The notes under the pieces: model-generated | What the model was told of the DNA's origin: nothing | What the model saw: the letters and a program-made list of their open reading frames with translations, nothing else | The model's database searches: none | Part shown: piece after piece, positions 27,751 through 36,007 of the stretch | Layout of the letters: every line of letters starts with the position of its first letter | Position numbering within the stretch: the first letter of the stretch is position 1 | Assembly (NCBI RefSeq): GCF_004348825.1 | Contig: NZ_SMJU01000019.1 | Coordinates: 1 to 64,000 of the forward strand | DNA: 64,000 nt | Reading direction: 5' to 3' | Source of the DNA: Arundinibacter roseus | Lineage (GTDB): Bacteria > Bacteroidota > Bacteroidia > Cytophagales > Spirosomataceae | Program-made: the position numbers and the translations under genes

Positions 27751-29139
27751 TTAGCGATTTTCTTCATCAAAACGATCTGTAATTGCTTTCCGAATCGCCT
27801 GATGCGGCCGCATACCGGAGCTCCGGCTGCGCGACACCGCCCGGTCTGTGACCGACGATTTGGCCCGAAGTGCCAGATTGGAAACTGTCAGGTGGCTGTT
27901 TCGCCATTGTTCATATTCTTCTTCATTCATAATATTTCGTGCCACTTCGCCCCGGGCGTGGCCGTCGTTGTAGGCATGAATCCGTGTATCGGTCAGGGCA
28001 AGTTTTCGCTCTTCTTCCAGGTTTTCAATTTCTTTTAGTAATGCCTTTTCCTTTTCACTTAACGTGTCCAAAACAGGCAATACCGAAAGATCATTTTCCT
28101 TGATATTTTTCTGAATCAGTTGTTGGGACAATACCTTTTCTTCCAGCACAAGTGCTTTCATGAGTTTTTTACGCCGTCTCCGGAGCCGCCCCAAACGGGG
28201 GTCAATTTGCAGCCAACGAAACCAGAAACTTTGTAAAACCGGAAGTGCCATACCAAGCGAGACCGCTCCCGCAATAGCAAACAACACACCACTGAGTACA
28301 AACGACAGCAACGCCCACGGACTATTCACGAGCATCATGTTCAGGTTGTCAGAGTCTCGCAGCGCCTGTTCAATTTTATTGGTTAGCTCCGGGCTGTTTA
28401 TTGGCGCGCCCGTCAACGGGTCTACCGCATTGAGCTGTAAGTTTTTTATGGATTTATTAATCGCTTCTTTCAGTTTGTCTGTACGGTAAGCTTCGTATCT
28501 GAACCAGCCCAAAACCAAAAGCGTAGCTATCGCAAAAAGCGCCAAAGCGACCTTGAAACGTCCGTATCGCTTCTTGATTCGGGGCGAATCATCGGTTTGA
28601 TACGGACCTTCGATCAAACGGTCGTAGGCAGGTTTGAGTAAAATAGAGACCATTGCCAGGCCTACCGCAAACGCCCACGCCTCGTTGGAGTTGCGAATAT
28701 TAAGTGCATACGCAACAATTTCGTGCGAAATAATGAGGTCACCAAAAATGAAGGCAAGTCCGGCCAAAAGAAAGATAAAACCTGCCAAGAGCGAGTAGTG
28801 CGTAGAAGCAGCTGCACGCTTTTCTTTCAGAGTAGCTGTTTCCTGATCCGTTTGTTCTATATGACCTTCCAGTTCTTCTACCCGCCGGGCCGTTTGGTTT
28901 AGGCCAAGAAGATGCTCCTGCAAAGAGTCAAAGGTGGTTTTACGCCTGGCGATTACTTCCTGCTGCTCGTTTTCGAGCGCATGCAAAGCGGCTTTTTTTT
29001 CAATCAACTGCTCAGTTGCCCATTCATAACTAACCTGACTCGACAGATACGCTTCGTAAGCCTGCCGATCGAGGCCTTCAATGCCACTTGTATATCCGTG
29101 TTGATGATCCGGATGTTGTCCGGGAAGTTGCTCGTCCAT
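27751..29139 (-). CDS. Unknown four-helix membrane protein with flanking coiled coils
   Basis: I do not recognise a family for these 462 residues. An N-terminal acidic/His-rich start and a coiled coil (about 40-110) precede membrane helices at about 115-137, 153-170, 196-213 and 275-303. A 60-residue soluble loop lies between helices 3 and 4. A basic segment (RLGRLRRRRKK, about 316-326) leads into a second coiled coil (about 325-390) and a basic, Ser/Arg-rich tail. The shape resembles its upstream neighbour (29205-30620): coils on both sides of a four-helix core. The two genes are 65 nt apart and likely form one operon with 30721-31335. A membrane scaffold or hetero-oligomer is possible. Confidence 0.75.
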   Translation of the reverse strand: MDEQLPGQHPDHQHGYTSGIEGLDRQAYEAYLSSQVSYEWATEQLIEKKAALHALENEQQEVIARRKTTFDSLQEHLLGLNQTARRVEELEGHIEQTDQETATLKEKRAAASTHYSLLAGFIFLLAGLAFIFGDLIISHEIVAYALNIRNSNEAWAFAVGLAMVSILLKPAYDRLIEGPYQTDDSPRIKKRYGRFKVALALFAIATLLVLGWFRYEAYRTDKLKEAINKSIKNLQLNAVDPLTGAPINSPELTNKIEQALRDSDNLNMMLVNSPWALLSFVLSGVLFAIAGAVSLGMALPVLQSFWFRWLQIDPRLGRLRRRRKKLMKALVLEEKVLSQQLIQKNIKENDLSVLPVLDTLSEKEKALLKEIENLEEERKLALTDTRIHAYNDGHARGEVARNIMNEEEYEQWRNSHLTVSNLALRAKSSVTDRAVSRSRSSGMRPHQAIRKAITDRFDEENR

Positions 29140-29204
29140 AGTGAACCTGTGGTTGAAATCTTTATACTTAAAAAATAGAATTGTCTAATCGAAAGCGAGG
29201 AAGA

Positions 29205-30620
29205 TTAATTTCCCTGTATTTCTCTAAGCTGCCGGTCGGTCAATCGGCCTTTCATTTTTCGGGCCAGATAAAATTCACTTTCAAAAAGCTTTATCAGCAT
29301 GTCGCGACGGGCATTGAGGCGGTTTCTTTCGCTTTCAGAGGTACCTTGTTCACGAAGGATTTGCCATTTCTGTACGCGCAAATCGTCCATTTCCTGGTTA
29401 AGGGAAACGATTTCTTCTTCCCACTGCTGGATGTGATCCACTGCTTCCTGGCGTCCCCGAACGGTACTTAGCCATACCCGCAGGTCATTTCTCAGAACCG
29501 TGATATTGCTCAAAAACAATTTGCCGGCAAACAGAAAAAGGAAAAAGACAAAAACGAAAAGGGACGTAGCCTGCCACCACGATTGCGTTTGCCAGGCTTG
29601 TGCAAAAACAAACAGGGCCGCTGCCAGCGGCATGCCTACTTCTTCCAGCAGGCGACGCCCGGAAACATTGCTTTCCGTATCATGAAAAAGAGAAATACGT
29701 CCAAATAGATTAAACATCCCTGCCAAAAACACACCTAGGGCTACAAAAGAACTCGTGGCAAAAGCGGGGCGCAGGGTTTCTTCAATCAGAAAATAATTGC
29801 CCACACACATAGCCACAGAAAGCGTAAGCCCAACCAACGTACGCGGGAGCTGATGCTCGCCTTCGGGATGCGAATTTTCCTGAATATGTAGTTTTTCCTG
29901 TAAATCCTGAATTCGGTTTTCTTTTTGTCCGATAAAAAGATTGAGCTCCTGCACGCGCTCATTTTGTTGTTCAATATTACGCGCATGATCGGCTACCAGA
30001 TGCGCAAAGTAATTTCTGATAATATCCGTTTTTTCGGTAGGGTCTGATTCGGAAAGCCCAAACAAAACGCCTTCATCGCGGAGGGTGTCTTCGTCTTCAA
30101 GCCAATAAGGAATGTTCATTCGATGTTTTTCAGGGTAAAATTGTTCAGTTTCTTCGGAATGTGCGAGGGATTCATTGGTTTGTATTTCCTGCCGATCAAC
30201 CGCTTCAATGGATTGGGGTTGAGTTGGGCGGGGTGGTGTTGAATAGGAGCGACCGATGGGTTGGGGCATATGCCGACGCGTGGGTTCTGCCTTCACAGGC
30301 GGTGGTGTTGGCTCTGTGGCAGGCGGTGCTGGTGGAATAGTGGGTTCAACTGCCGTACGAGTGATTACGGGCGGAGGTGTTTCGGTAGTCGTATACGTTA
30401 TCGGAGTTTGAAGCACCGGAGGAGTTTGTATCAGAGGAATGTTTGCTTTTGGCAGCTCAGCCTTCGGTTGCGGCAGCTGCGCATCGGTAGTAGCTACAGG
30501 CCCTGCAGCAGCAATACCACCGGTCAAACCTGACTGGGAGGCATCATCTTCATAATAATCCAAATCCTCAGGGCGTGAAGATTTGACGAACTGCGAGAAA
30601 CGTTCCCAGATTGTAGCCAT
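29205..30620 (-). CDS. Unknown proline-rich, coiled-coil membrane protein
   Basis: Family not recognised for these 471 residues. Residues 1-165 are acidic at first and then very rich in Pro/Thr/Glu (disordered). A compact motif, MNIPYWLEDEDTLRDEGVLF (about 168-187), follows. Next come a coiled coil (about 205-245), four membrane helices in two pairs (about 258-305 and 325-370), and a second coiled coil (about 385-440). There is no signal peptide, so the proline-rich arm is probably cytoplasmic. It sits between the psi-like protein gene and the second membrane/coil gene. Confidence 0.75.
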   Translation of the reverse strand: MATIWERFSQFVKSSRPEDLDYYEDDASQSGLTGGIAAAGPVATTDAQLPQPKAELPKANIPLIQTPPVLQTPITYTTTETPPPVITRTAVEPTIPPAPPATEPTPPPVKAEPTRRHMPQPIGRSYSTPPRPTQPQSIEAVDRQEIQTNESLAHSEETEQFYPEKHRMNIPYWLEDEDTLRDEGVLFGLSESDPTEKTDIIRNYFAHLVADHARNIEQQNERVQELNLFIGQKENRIQDLQEKLHIQENSHPEGEHQLPRTLVGLTLSVAMCVGNYFLIEETLRPAFATSSFVALGVFLAGMFNLFGRISLFHDTESNVSGRRLLEEVGMPLAAALFVFAQAWQTQSWWQATSLFVFVFFLFLFAGKLFLSNITVLRNDLRVWLSTVRGRQEAVDHIQQWEEEIVSLNQEMDDLRVQKWQILREQGTSESERNRLNARRDMLIKLFESEFYLARKMKGRLTDRQLREIQGN

Positions 30621-30720
30621 GATTTCCTTTTGATTTTCCTGCGATTATCTACCAAAACTGCTAATTAACTAACAATATTGTGATGGTCGGTCAATATTTT
30701 CGGGGAGCTGGAAGCCGGTT

Positions 30721-31335
30721 TTATGCCAATCCAAACATTTTTTGAAGTGCTTGCCACAGTCTCTTTTTCAGCATCTTATCGGCTTCTATTGTTGCGAGCG
30801 GATCTGCCAGTAAGAACCAAATGCCCTCTACCTGCTTGGGAGTGTAGGGGGGAAGTAGTAAATCAATTTGAAGGCGAATAAGCGGTACTCCAAAGGTGAT
30901 AAAGTAATTGGTACTTTTTTCGGCCAAAACTGAGCGGGCATCTGCCTTGGGGATATAGCTGAAATTGAGCAGATCAGTTTCAGCACTTGCATGTCCCGTA
31001 GCTGCCAGAATTTTATCCAGTAGCTGTGCTTCTGCCGGAAGTAATTCTGGCTGTCGGGGCTCATCTACAAGCACCAATATACGATGTTGAAGGGCAGGAA
31101 ATACCTTTACTTCTGGTATTGATCTGGGTTTGGGAAGTGGAACCACGGGCGCCAGAACGACGGTTGGTGGTTCTATTTTTGGAGTCATCAAAACCTCCGG
31201 TTGCTGTTGTTCTGCAGGGGGGTCTACAACGGGTGATTCTAATTGGGGTACCTGACTTTTTGCCACCGTATCAGTGACTTTGAAAAGTGTGTCGTACTGA
31301 TAGAATGTTTGATAAAATTCAGCCGGGTACCCCAT
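30721..31335 (-). CDS. Unknown protein with possible DNA polymerase III psi-like domain
   Basis: Residues 20-80 of this 204-residue protein are proline-rich and probably unstructured. Residues 84-203 form an alpha/beta domain: RILVLVDEP, LLPAEAQLLDKILAATG, YFITFGVP, GIWFLLADPLATIEADK and KKRLWQALQKMF. The order (strand, PAE helix, strand, then a final dpL..i..D...K..LW..L helix) is reminiscent of HolD, the psi subunit of the clamp loader. This is a pattern impression only. The gene is 43 nt behind purA and 100 nt before the proline-rich membrane protein gene. Confidence 0.5.
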   Translation of the reverse strand: MGYPAEFYQTFYQYDTLFKVTDTVAKSQVPQLESPVVDPPAEQQQPEVLMTPKIEPPTVVLAPVVPLPKPRSIPEVKVFPALQHRILVLVDEPRQPELLPAEAQLLDKILAATGHASAETDLLNFSYIPKADARSVLAEKSTNYFITFGVPLIRLQIDLLLPPYTPKQVEGIWFLLADPLATIEADKMLKKRLWQALQKMFGLA

Positions 31336-31378
31336 GAATTATTGAAAAATTAGAATAATTATACTCTCAAAAATACGC

Positions 31379-32674
31379 TTAATCAACCAAGCGTGCTGCT
31401 TCCCGGAGAATCAACGCATCGCGGTCGGGGCCGGTAGAGATAAAGCTGATGGGCAATTTGAGTTCCTTTTCCAGATAGGTTACATAATTAGCCAATGCCT
31501 CGGGTGCTTCGTCAAACGCACGGATGCCATCCAACGACTGCTCCCAACCGGGGAAATCCAGATAAACAGGTTCAACTTCTTCGTTACACAAGTCATACGG
31601 TAGCTGATCCGTCAGCGTGCCGTCGGCCAGGCGATAATGCGTACAGACGCGAATCGTATCGAAGATATTGAGTACATCCACCTTCATCATTACGAGCTGC
31701 GTTACGCCGTTGATCATTACGGCGTACTTCAATGCGGGCAGGTCGAGCCATCCGCAGCGACGGGGGCGCCCGGTAGTAGAACCAAACTCACGGCCTTCCT
31801 GCCGCATGCGTTCGCCGGTTTCTTCGAGTAACTCAGTCGGGAAAGGCCCGCTGCCAACCCGTGTGCAGTAGGCTTTAAAAATTCCGAATACCTCGCCAAT
31901 CGTGTGCGGCGAAACACCCAACCCAGTACAGGCACCAGCCGTCATTGTGGTTGAGCTTGTAACAAATGGATACGAGCCAAAATCTATATCAAGCAGCGAA
32001 CCCTGTGCGCCTTCGGCCAATACGGCTTTATTTTCGGCGAGTGCGTTATTCAGCAAATATTCACTTTCTACCAGCTGAAATTCTTTAAGAAAATCAATTG
32101 CGGCAAAGAAACGGGTTTCGGCCTCCGCGAGGGCTTCCTGATAATCAAATTGATAAAAATCCAGAATTGCCTTGTGGCTGTCGACCAGTTTGCGGTATTT
32201 GGCATCAAAATTTCCCAGCAAAATATCTCCCACCCGCAGCCCAAGCCGGGCTACTTTGTCCTGATACGTAGGCCCGATTCCCCGAAGCGTGGAACCAATC
32301 TTGGAGTCTCCTTTCGATTTTTCATAGGCAGCATCAAGCAGGCTGTGCGTTGGCAATATCAGCGAGGCTTTTTTGGAAATATAAAGGTTCCCTTTCAAGT
32401 CGAGATTGAATTTTAGCAGGCCTTCAATTTCTCTCCTGAATACGATCGGGTCCAACACCACGCCATTTCCAATAATATTTTGAATATCGGATCGGAAAAT
32501 TCCGGATGGGATTTGATGCAGCACGTGCTTTATATTATCAAATTCGAGGGTGTGACCCGCATTTGGGCCTCCCTGAAACCGGGCTACTACCTGATAATGC
32601 GGCGCCAGCACATCCACAATTTTACCTTTCCCTTCGTCTCCCCATTGGAGTCCGAGTAATACGTCAATTTTCAT
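31379..32674 (-). CDS. purA: Adenylosuccinate synthetase
   Basis: It catalyses GTP-dependent condensation of IMP with aspartate, the first committed step to AMP, in the cytoplasm. The 431 residues match the usual length. GLQWGDEGKGKIVD (8-21) holds the catalytic Asp and P-loop-like turn. GGPNAGHT, GIGPTYQDKVAR, QGSLLDIDFGSYPFVTSS and STTGRPRRCGWLD are the conserved IMP/GTP and aspartate-loop blocks. It follows fur, with a terminator between them, so purA may have its own promoter or depend on read-through. The three unknown genes downstream could be co-transcribed. Confidence 0.97.
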   Translation of the reverse strand: MKIDVLLGLQWGDEGKGKIVDVLAPHYQVVARFQGGPNAGHTLEFDNIKHVLHQIPSGIFRSDIQNIIGNGVVLDPIVFRREIEGLLKFNLDLKGNLYISKKASLILPTHSLLDAAYEKSKGDSKIGSTLRGIGPTYQDKVARLGLRVGDILLGNFDAKYRKLVDSHKAILDFYQFDYQEALAEAETRFFAAIDFLKEFQLVESEYLLNNALAENKAVLAEGAQGSLLDIDFGSYPFVTSSTTMTAGACTGLGVSPHTIGEVFGIFKAYCTRVGSGPFPTELLEETGERMRQEGREFGSTTGRPRRCGWLDLPALKYAVMINGVTQLVMMKVDVLNIFDTIRVCTHYRLADGTLTDQLPYDLCNEEVEPVYLDFPGWEQSLDGIRAFDEAPEALANYVTYLEKELKLPISFISTGPDRDALILREAARLVD

Positions 32675-32692
32675 TCCAGCAACGGTTAAAAA

Positions 32693-32735
32693 TAAAAAAT
32701 GCCCATTTTAATCCTGTCAGAGGGTTAAAATGGGC
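32693..32735 (-). terminator. Terminator after fur
   Basis: The stem gcccattttaa (32701-32711) pairs with ttaaaatgggc (32725-32735). Read on the minus strand it is followed by atttttta. It lies 16 nt past the fur stop codon and before purA. Confidence 0.75.
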
Positions 32736-32750
32736 TGTAAAAATATAGCC

Positions 32751-33257
32751 TTACAGCTTCGTATCCTGATTATAAAATTCTTCCTGCGGCAGAACTTTCC
32801 GGTTTTCGCAATTTTCTCGCGTGCAGCCACCATAAAAAATCAACGAGTGATGATCTACTTTGAAGTGCAGCATTTCGCCTACCATGTTTTGAATGGACTG
32901 TATGCGCGGATCGCAAAACTCCATTACTTTGTGGCAGTCGGTACAGATCAAATGATCGTGTTGTTTAAAACCGTACGATTTTTCATACTGCGCAAGATTT
33001 TTACCAAACTGATGTTTAGTAACCAAATCGCAGTCTACCAATACATCCAGTGTGTTATAAACCGTCGCACGACTGACCCGGTATTTCTTGTTTTTCATGC
33101 TGATGTACAGTTCATCTACATCAAAATGATCGCTCCGGGTATAAATTTCTTCCAGGATCGCAAAACGCTCGGGCGTCTTGCGGAGGCCTTTGTTTTCCAG
33201 GTAGGCCGTCAGAATCTTCCTGGCAGATTCCAGATTGTCTTTACCGATTTGTGACAT
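32751..33257 (-). CDS. fur: Fur family transcriptional regulator
   Basis: I start at the ATG at 33257; the longer frame begins with a TTG 24 nt upstream. The 168-residue protein has the winged-helix N-terminal half (RKTPERFAILEEIY, YRVSRATVYNTLDVLVDCDLV) and the metal-binding half with HDHLICTDC. The CxxC there and a second Cys pair (GGCTRENC) probably form a structural zinc site. It regulates metal or peroxide responses; Fur, PerR and Zur cannot be separated with certainty. It sits between relA/spoT and purA. Confidence 0.9.
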   Translation of the reverse strand: MSQIGKDNLESARKILTAYLENKGLRKTPERFAILEEIYTRSDHFDVDELYISMKNKKYRVSRATVYNTLDVLVDCDLVTKHQFGKNLAQYEKSYGFKQHDHLICTDCHKVMEFCDPRIQSIQNMVGEMLHFKVDHHSLIFYGGCTRENCENRKVLPQEEFYNQDTKL

Positions 33258-33358
33258 AGGTTGTTTCGAAATCAGGTGCAAATATCGGGGTTTTTAAACG
33301 TAAATCACAGAAGACATAAGTTTCTATAACGGCACGACCGCCCGAAGGGTTCAGCAGG

Positions 33359-35620
33359 TTAGTGTACAACGTTGAGATTGGCATCAAATCGGAGTACCTT
33401 AAATACGCCATCAACCCGTTCGAGTTTATTAATGAGCATGTCCAAATGACTCGTATCGTGTACGTAAAGTTTGATGTCACCTTCAAAAACTCCATCCTTG
33501 GTATCAATCGTAAGCCCGCGCATATTGATCAATAACTCATTGGAAATGATACGGGTTACATCATTCACAAGCCCCACACGGTCGGTGCCGGTGATTCGCA
33601 GGCCCGCCAAAAATGCTTCGGCTCTTTGAGATTCCCACTTAGCCTTGATGATGCGGTTTCCATGTTTGGACATCAGCTCGGCGGCGTTGGGGCAGGTAGT
33701 TCGGTGAATTTTAATACCTTCATTAATGGTTACAAATCCGAAAACATCATCGCCCGCAATTGGATTGCAGCAGGGCGATAATTTGTAATCAATCTTGTCC
33801 ATATCCTCCCCAATGAGCAGGGTATCACTATCCGTACGCTCTCCGTGAATATTTTTGAGAAGTTTTGTGAAAGACTTTCCGTCCTGCGTGTCGTCTGTGT
33901 TTAGTTTTTCTTTCCGCTCTTTGCTTTCCTTATGTTTTTTAAATTTTTTTAGCTCATCCGGCTGAATGTACCCTTTACCCATGCGGTAGAAAAAATCAGC
34001 CGGCGTTTTGCATTCAAAGAATGCCCGCAATTGATTAAAGACTTCATAGGAGGCCTCGATACCCAAAATTTTGAGTTTCTTTTCGACAATCTGCTTGCCG
34101 TCGGTTTCGTAGCTGCGGCTTTCTTCTTTGAGATATTCTTTAATTCGGGCCCGGGCTTTGGAGGTCACCACAATCCGCAGCCAGTCTTCGTTAGGCTTTT
34201 GTTTATTGGAAGTAATTATTTCAACCTGATCGCCATTTTTGAGAACGTAGCTGATTGGCGCAAGTGTGCCGCCTACTTTGGCTGCCATGCAATGCGCACC
34301 TACTTCTGAGTGAATGTCAAACGCAAAATCCAGCGCTGTGGCGCCTTGCGGCAGTACTTTTAGTTCGCCTTTGGGCGTAAAAGCAAAGACTTCTTCCGTA
34401 AACAGGTTGCTGCGAAATTCGTCCAAAAATTCAATTGCTGCGGTACGGTCGCCCGATCCGTTTTCGAGGGTTTCGCGCACGCGGCTGATCCACTGCTCAA
34501 TATTTCCTCTCACTTTGGTATCATTGCCTTTGTACTTCCAGTGGGCAGCATAGCCTTTTTCGGCAATTTCGTCCATCCGTGATGTACGGATCTGAACCTC
34601 GACCCATTGACCGGTTTTGCTCATAACCGTTGAATGCAGCGACTGATAGCCGTTGGCTCTGGGCGTACTCAAAAAGTCTTTGAGACGGTCAGGATTGGGT
34701 TTATAATGATCCGTAACGATAGAGTAGGCTTGCCAGCACAGCGCTTTTTCCCGCTCAAATTCAGCGGGAGCGTCAATCATGATACGAATAGCAAAGAGGT
34801 CATAAATTTCTTCAAAGGGCTTGTTCTGCTTCCGCATTTTATTCCAGATGGAATAAATGGATTTGGGTCGACCTTTAATTATATATTTAAAACCGGCTTC
34901 CTGTAAATCGTTTTCAATAGGTTCAGTAAAGCGGGCTATAAATCGATCGCGAGTCGTTTTGGTTTCACGGAGCTTTCGCGCCACGTCGCGGTAGGCTTCG
35001 GGTTCAGCGTATTTCAGGTAAAGGTCTTCTAATTCAGATTTTATGGCGTAAAGCCCGAGCCGGTGCGCTAGGGGAGCATAAATAAAAATGGTTTCAGAGG
35101 CAATCTTCAACTGTTTGTCGCGCGGCATGCTGTCGAGCGTTCGCATGTTGTGCAGGCGATCGGCGAGCTTTACCAAAATCACCCGTACATCGTCCGACAG
35201 CGTGAGTAGCATTTTCCGAAAGTTCTCGGCTTGCTGCGACGAACCATATTCAAACTTGCCTGAGATTTTGGTAAGCCCGTCAATGATCTTGGCTACCTTT
35301 TTTCCAAACAAACGGCTGATGTCCTCAATCGTCATTTCGGTGTCTTCCACCACATCATGCAGCAGCGCGGAGACAATTGCGGTTGTACCCAGCCCGATTT
35401 CTTCCACCACGATCTGCGCCACAGCCAAAGGATGGTAGATGTATGGCTCGCCCGACCGCCGACGCATGTCTTTGTGTGCTTCCACGGACGTGTAAAATGC
35501 CTTTTTTATCATTTTGGCATCTGTATCCTTCAGGAAGGGCTTGGCTGTACGCAGCAGTTTTCTATATCGTTTCAGGATGTCTTTGCGCTCCTGTTCAAGG
35601 TCAATTAGGATTGTCTCCAC
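33359..35620 (-). CDS. relA: Bifunctional (p)ppGpp synthetase/hydrolase (RelA/SpoT family)
   Basis: The protein has 753 residues in the standard long-RSH order. The HD hydrolase domain has H63, H88-D89 in LLHDVVEDT, and D154 in LADRLHNMR. The synthetase domain has GRPKSIYSIW (250-259), EIYDLFAIRIM (271-281) and the ANGYQSLHSTV block. A TGS domain (about 416-475), a helical and CC zinc-finger-like region (CCNPIAGDD) and a C-terminal ACT domain (about 680-752) follow. Both active sites look intact, so it should make and degrade the stringent-response alarmone. The start codon is GTG. It is transcribed away from tRNA-Leu. Confidence 0.95.
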   Translation of the reverse strand: METILIDLEQERKDILKRYRKLLRTAKPFLKDTDAKMIKKAFYTSVEAHKDMRRRSGEPYIYHPLAVAQIVVEEIGLGTTAIVSALLHDVVEDTEMTIEDISRLFGKKVAKIIDGLTKISGKFEYGSSQQAENFRKMLLTLSDDVRVILVKLADRLHNMRTLDSMPRDKQLKIASETIFIYAPLAHRLGLYAIKSELEDLYLKYAEPEAYRDVARKLRETKTTRDRFIARFTEPIENDLQEAGFKYIIKGRPKSIYSIWNKMRKQNKPFEEIYDLFAIRIMIDAPAEFEREKALCWQAYSIVTDHYKPNPDRLKDFLSTPRANGYQSLHSTVMSKTGQWVEVQIRTSRMDEIAEKGYAAHWKYKGNDTKVRGNIEQWISRVRETLENGSGDRTAAIEFLDEFRSNLFTEEVFAFTPKGELKVLPQGATALDFAFDIHSEVGAHCMAAKVGGTLAPISYVLKNGDQVEIITSNKQKPNEDWLRIVVTSKARARIKEYLKEESRSYETDGKQIVEKKLKILGIEASYEVFNQLRAFFECKTPADFFYRMGKGYIQPDELKKFKKHKESKERKEKLNTDDTQDGKSFTKLLKNIHGERTDSDTLLIGEDMDKIDYKLSPCCNPIAGDDVFGFVTINEGIKIHRTTCPNAAELMSKHGNRIIKAKWESQRAEAFLAGLRITGTDRVGLVNDVTRIISNELLINMRGLTIDTKDGVFEGDIKLYVHDTSHLDMLINKLERVDGVFKVLRFDANLNVVH

Positions 35621-35739
35621 AGATTCTTTTTCTTTTCGTAACTCTACACCAAATTAATTTATTACGCAATGATTATCAACAATACTTTATCAAACTATAT
35701 TTCTTGAAAAAAAATTAGGAAAAAGCAGAATTTAATAAT

Positions 35740-35747
35740 TACCTTTG
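35740..35747 (+). promoter_or_regulatory. Bacteroidota-type -7 promoter box of tRNA-Leu
   Basis: TACCTTTG matches the TAnnTTTG consensus of the Bacteroidota primary sigma factor exactly. It lies 43 nt before the tRNA 5' end. No clean TTG -33 box is seen at the usual distance. Confidence 0.65.
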
Positions 35748-35790
35748 CACTCCCAAATTTAACTATTCCATACGGGAATACACTGACTAC

Positions 35791-35872
35791 GCGGGCGTGG
35801 CGAAATTGGTAGACGTGCCAGACTTAGGATCTGGTGCCGCAAGGCGTGGGGGTTCGAGTCCCTCCGCCCGTA
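35791..35872 (+). tRNA. tRNA-Leu (anticodon UAG)
   Basis: A cloverleaf can be drawn. The acceptor arm gcgggcg pairs with cgcccgt (last pair G-U), with discriminator A. The anticodon stem ccaga/tctgg encloses the loop cttagga, so the anticodon is TAG. The T arm contains ggttcgagtcc. A short class II variable arm (tgccgcaaggcg) fits leucine. CCA is not encoded. It decodes CUA and, by wobble, other CUN codons. Confidence 0.95.
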
Positions 35873-35890
35873 CGATTAAAAAAGGGAGAA

Positions 35891-35926
35891 GCCCTCAGGA
35901 CTCGCTGTTTTGAGGGCATTTTTTTT
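35891..35926 (+). terminator. Terminator after tRNA-Leu
   Basis: The stem gccctca (35891-35897) pairs with tgagggc (35911-35917) and is followed by a run of T. It separates the tRNA from tig. Confidence 0.8.
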
Positions 35927-36007
35927 ATAGGACGCGATCAAAAGAATACCTGGTAAAGGAAGTTCTATCATTGACTCATTTAAAATTCATAACGACAGCA
36001 AATAGAT

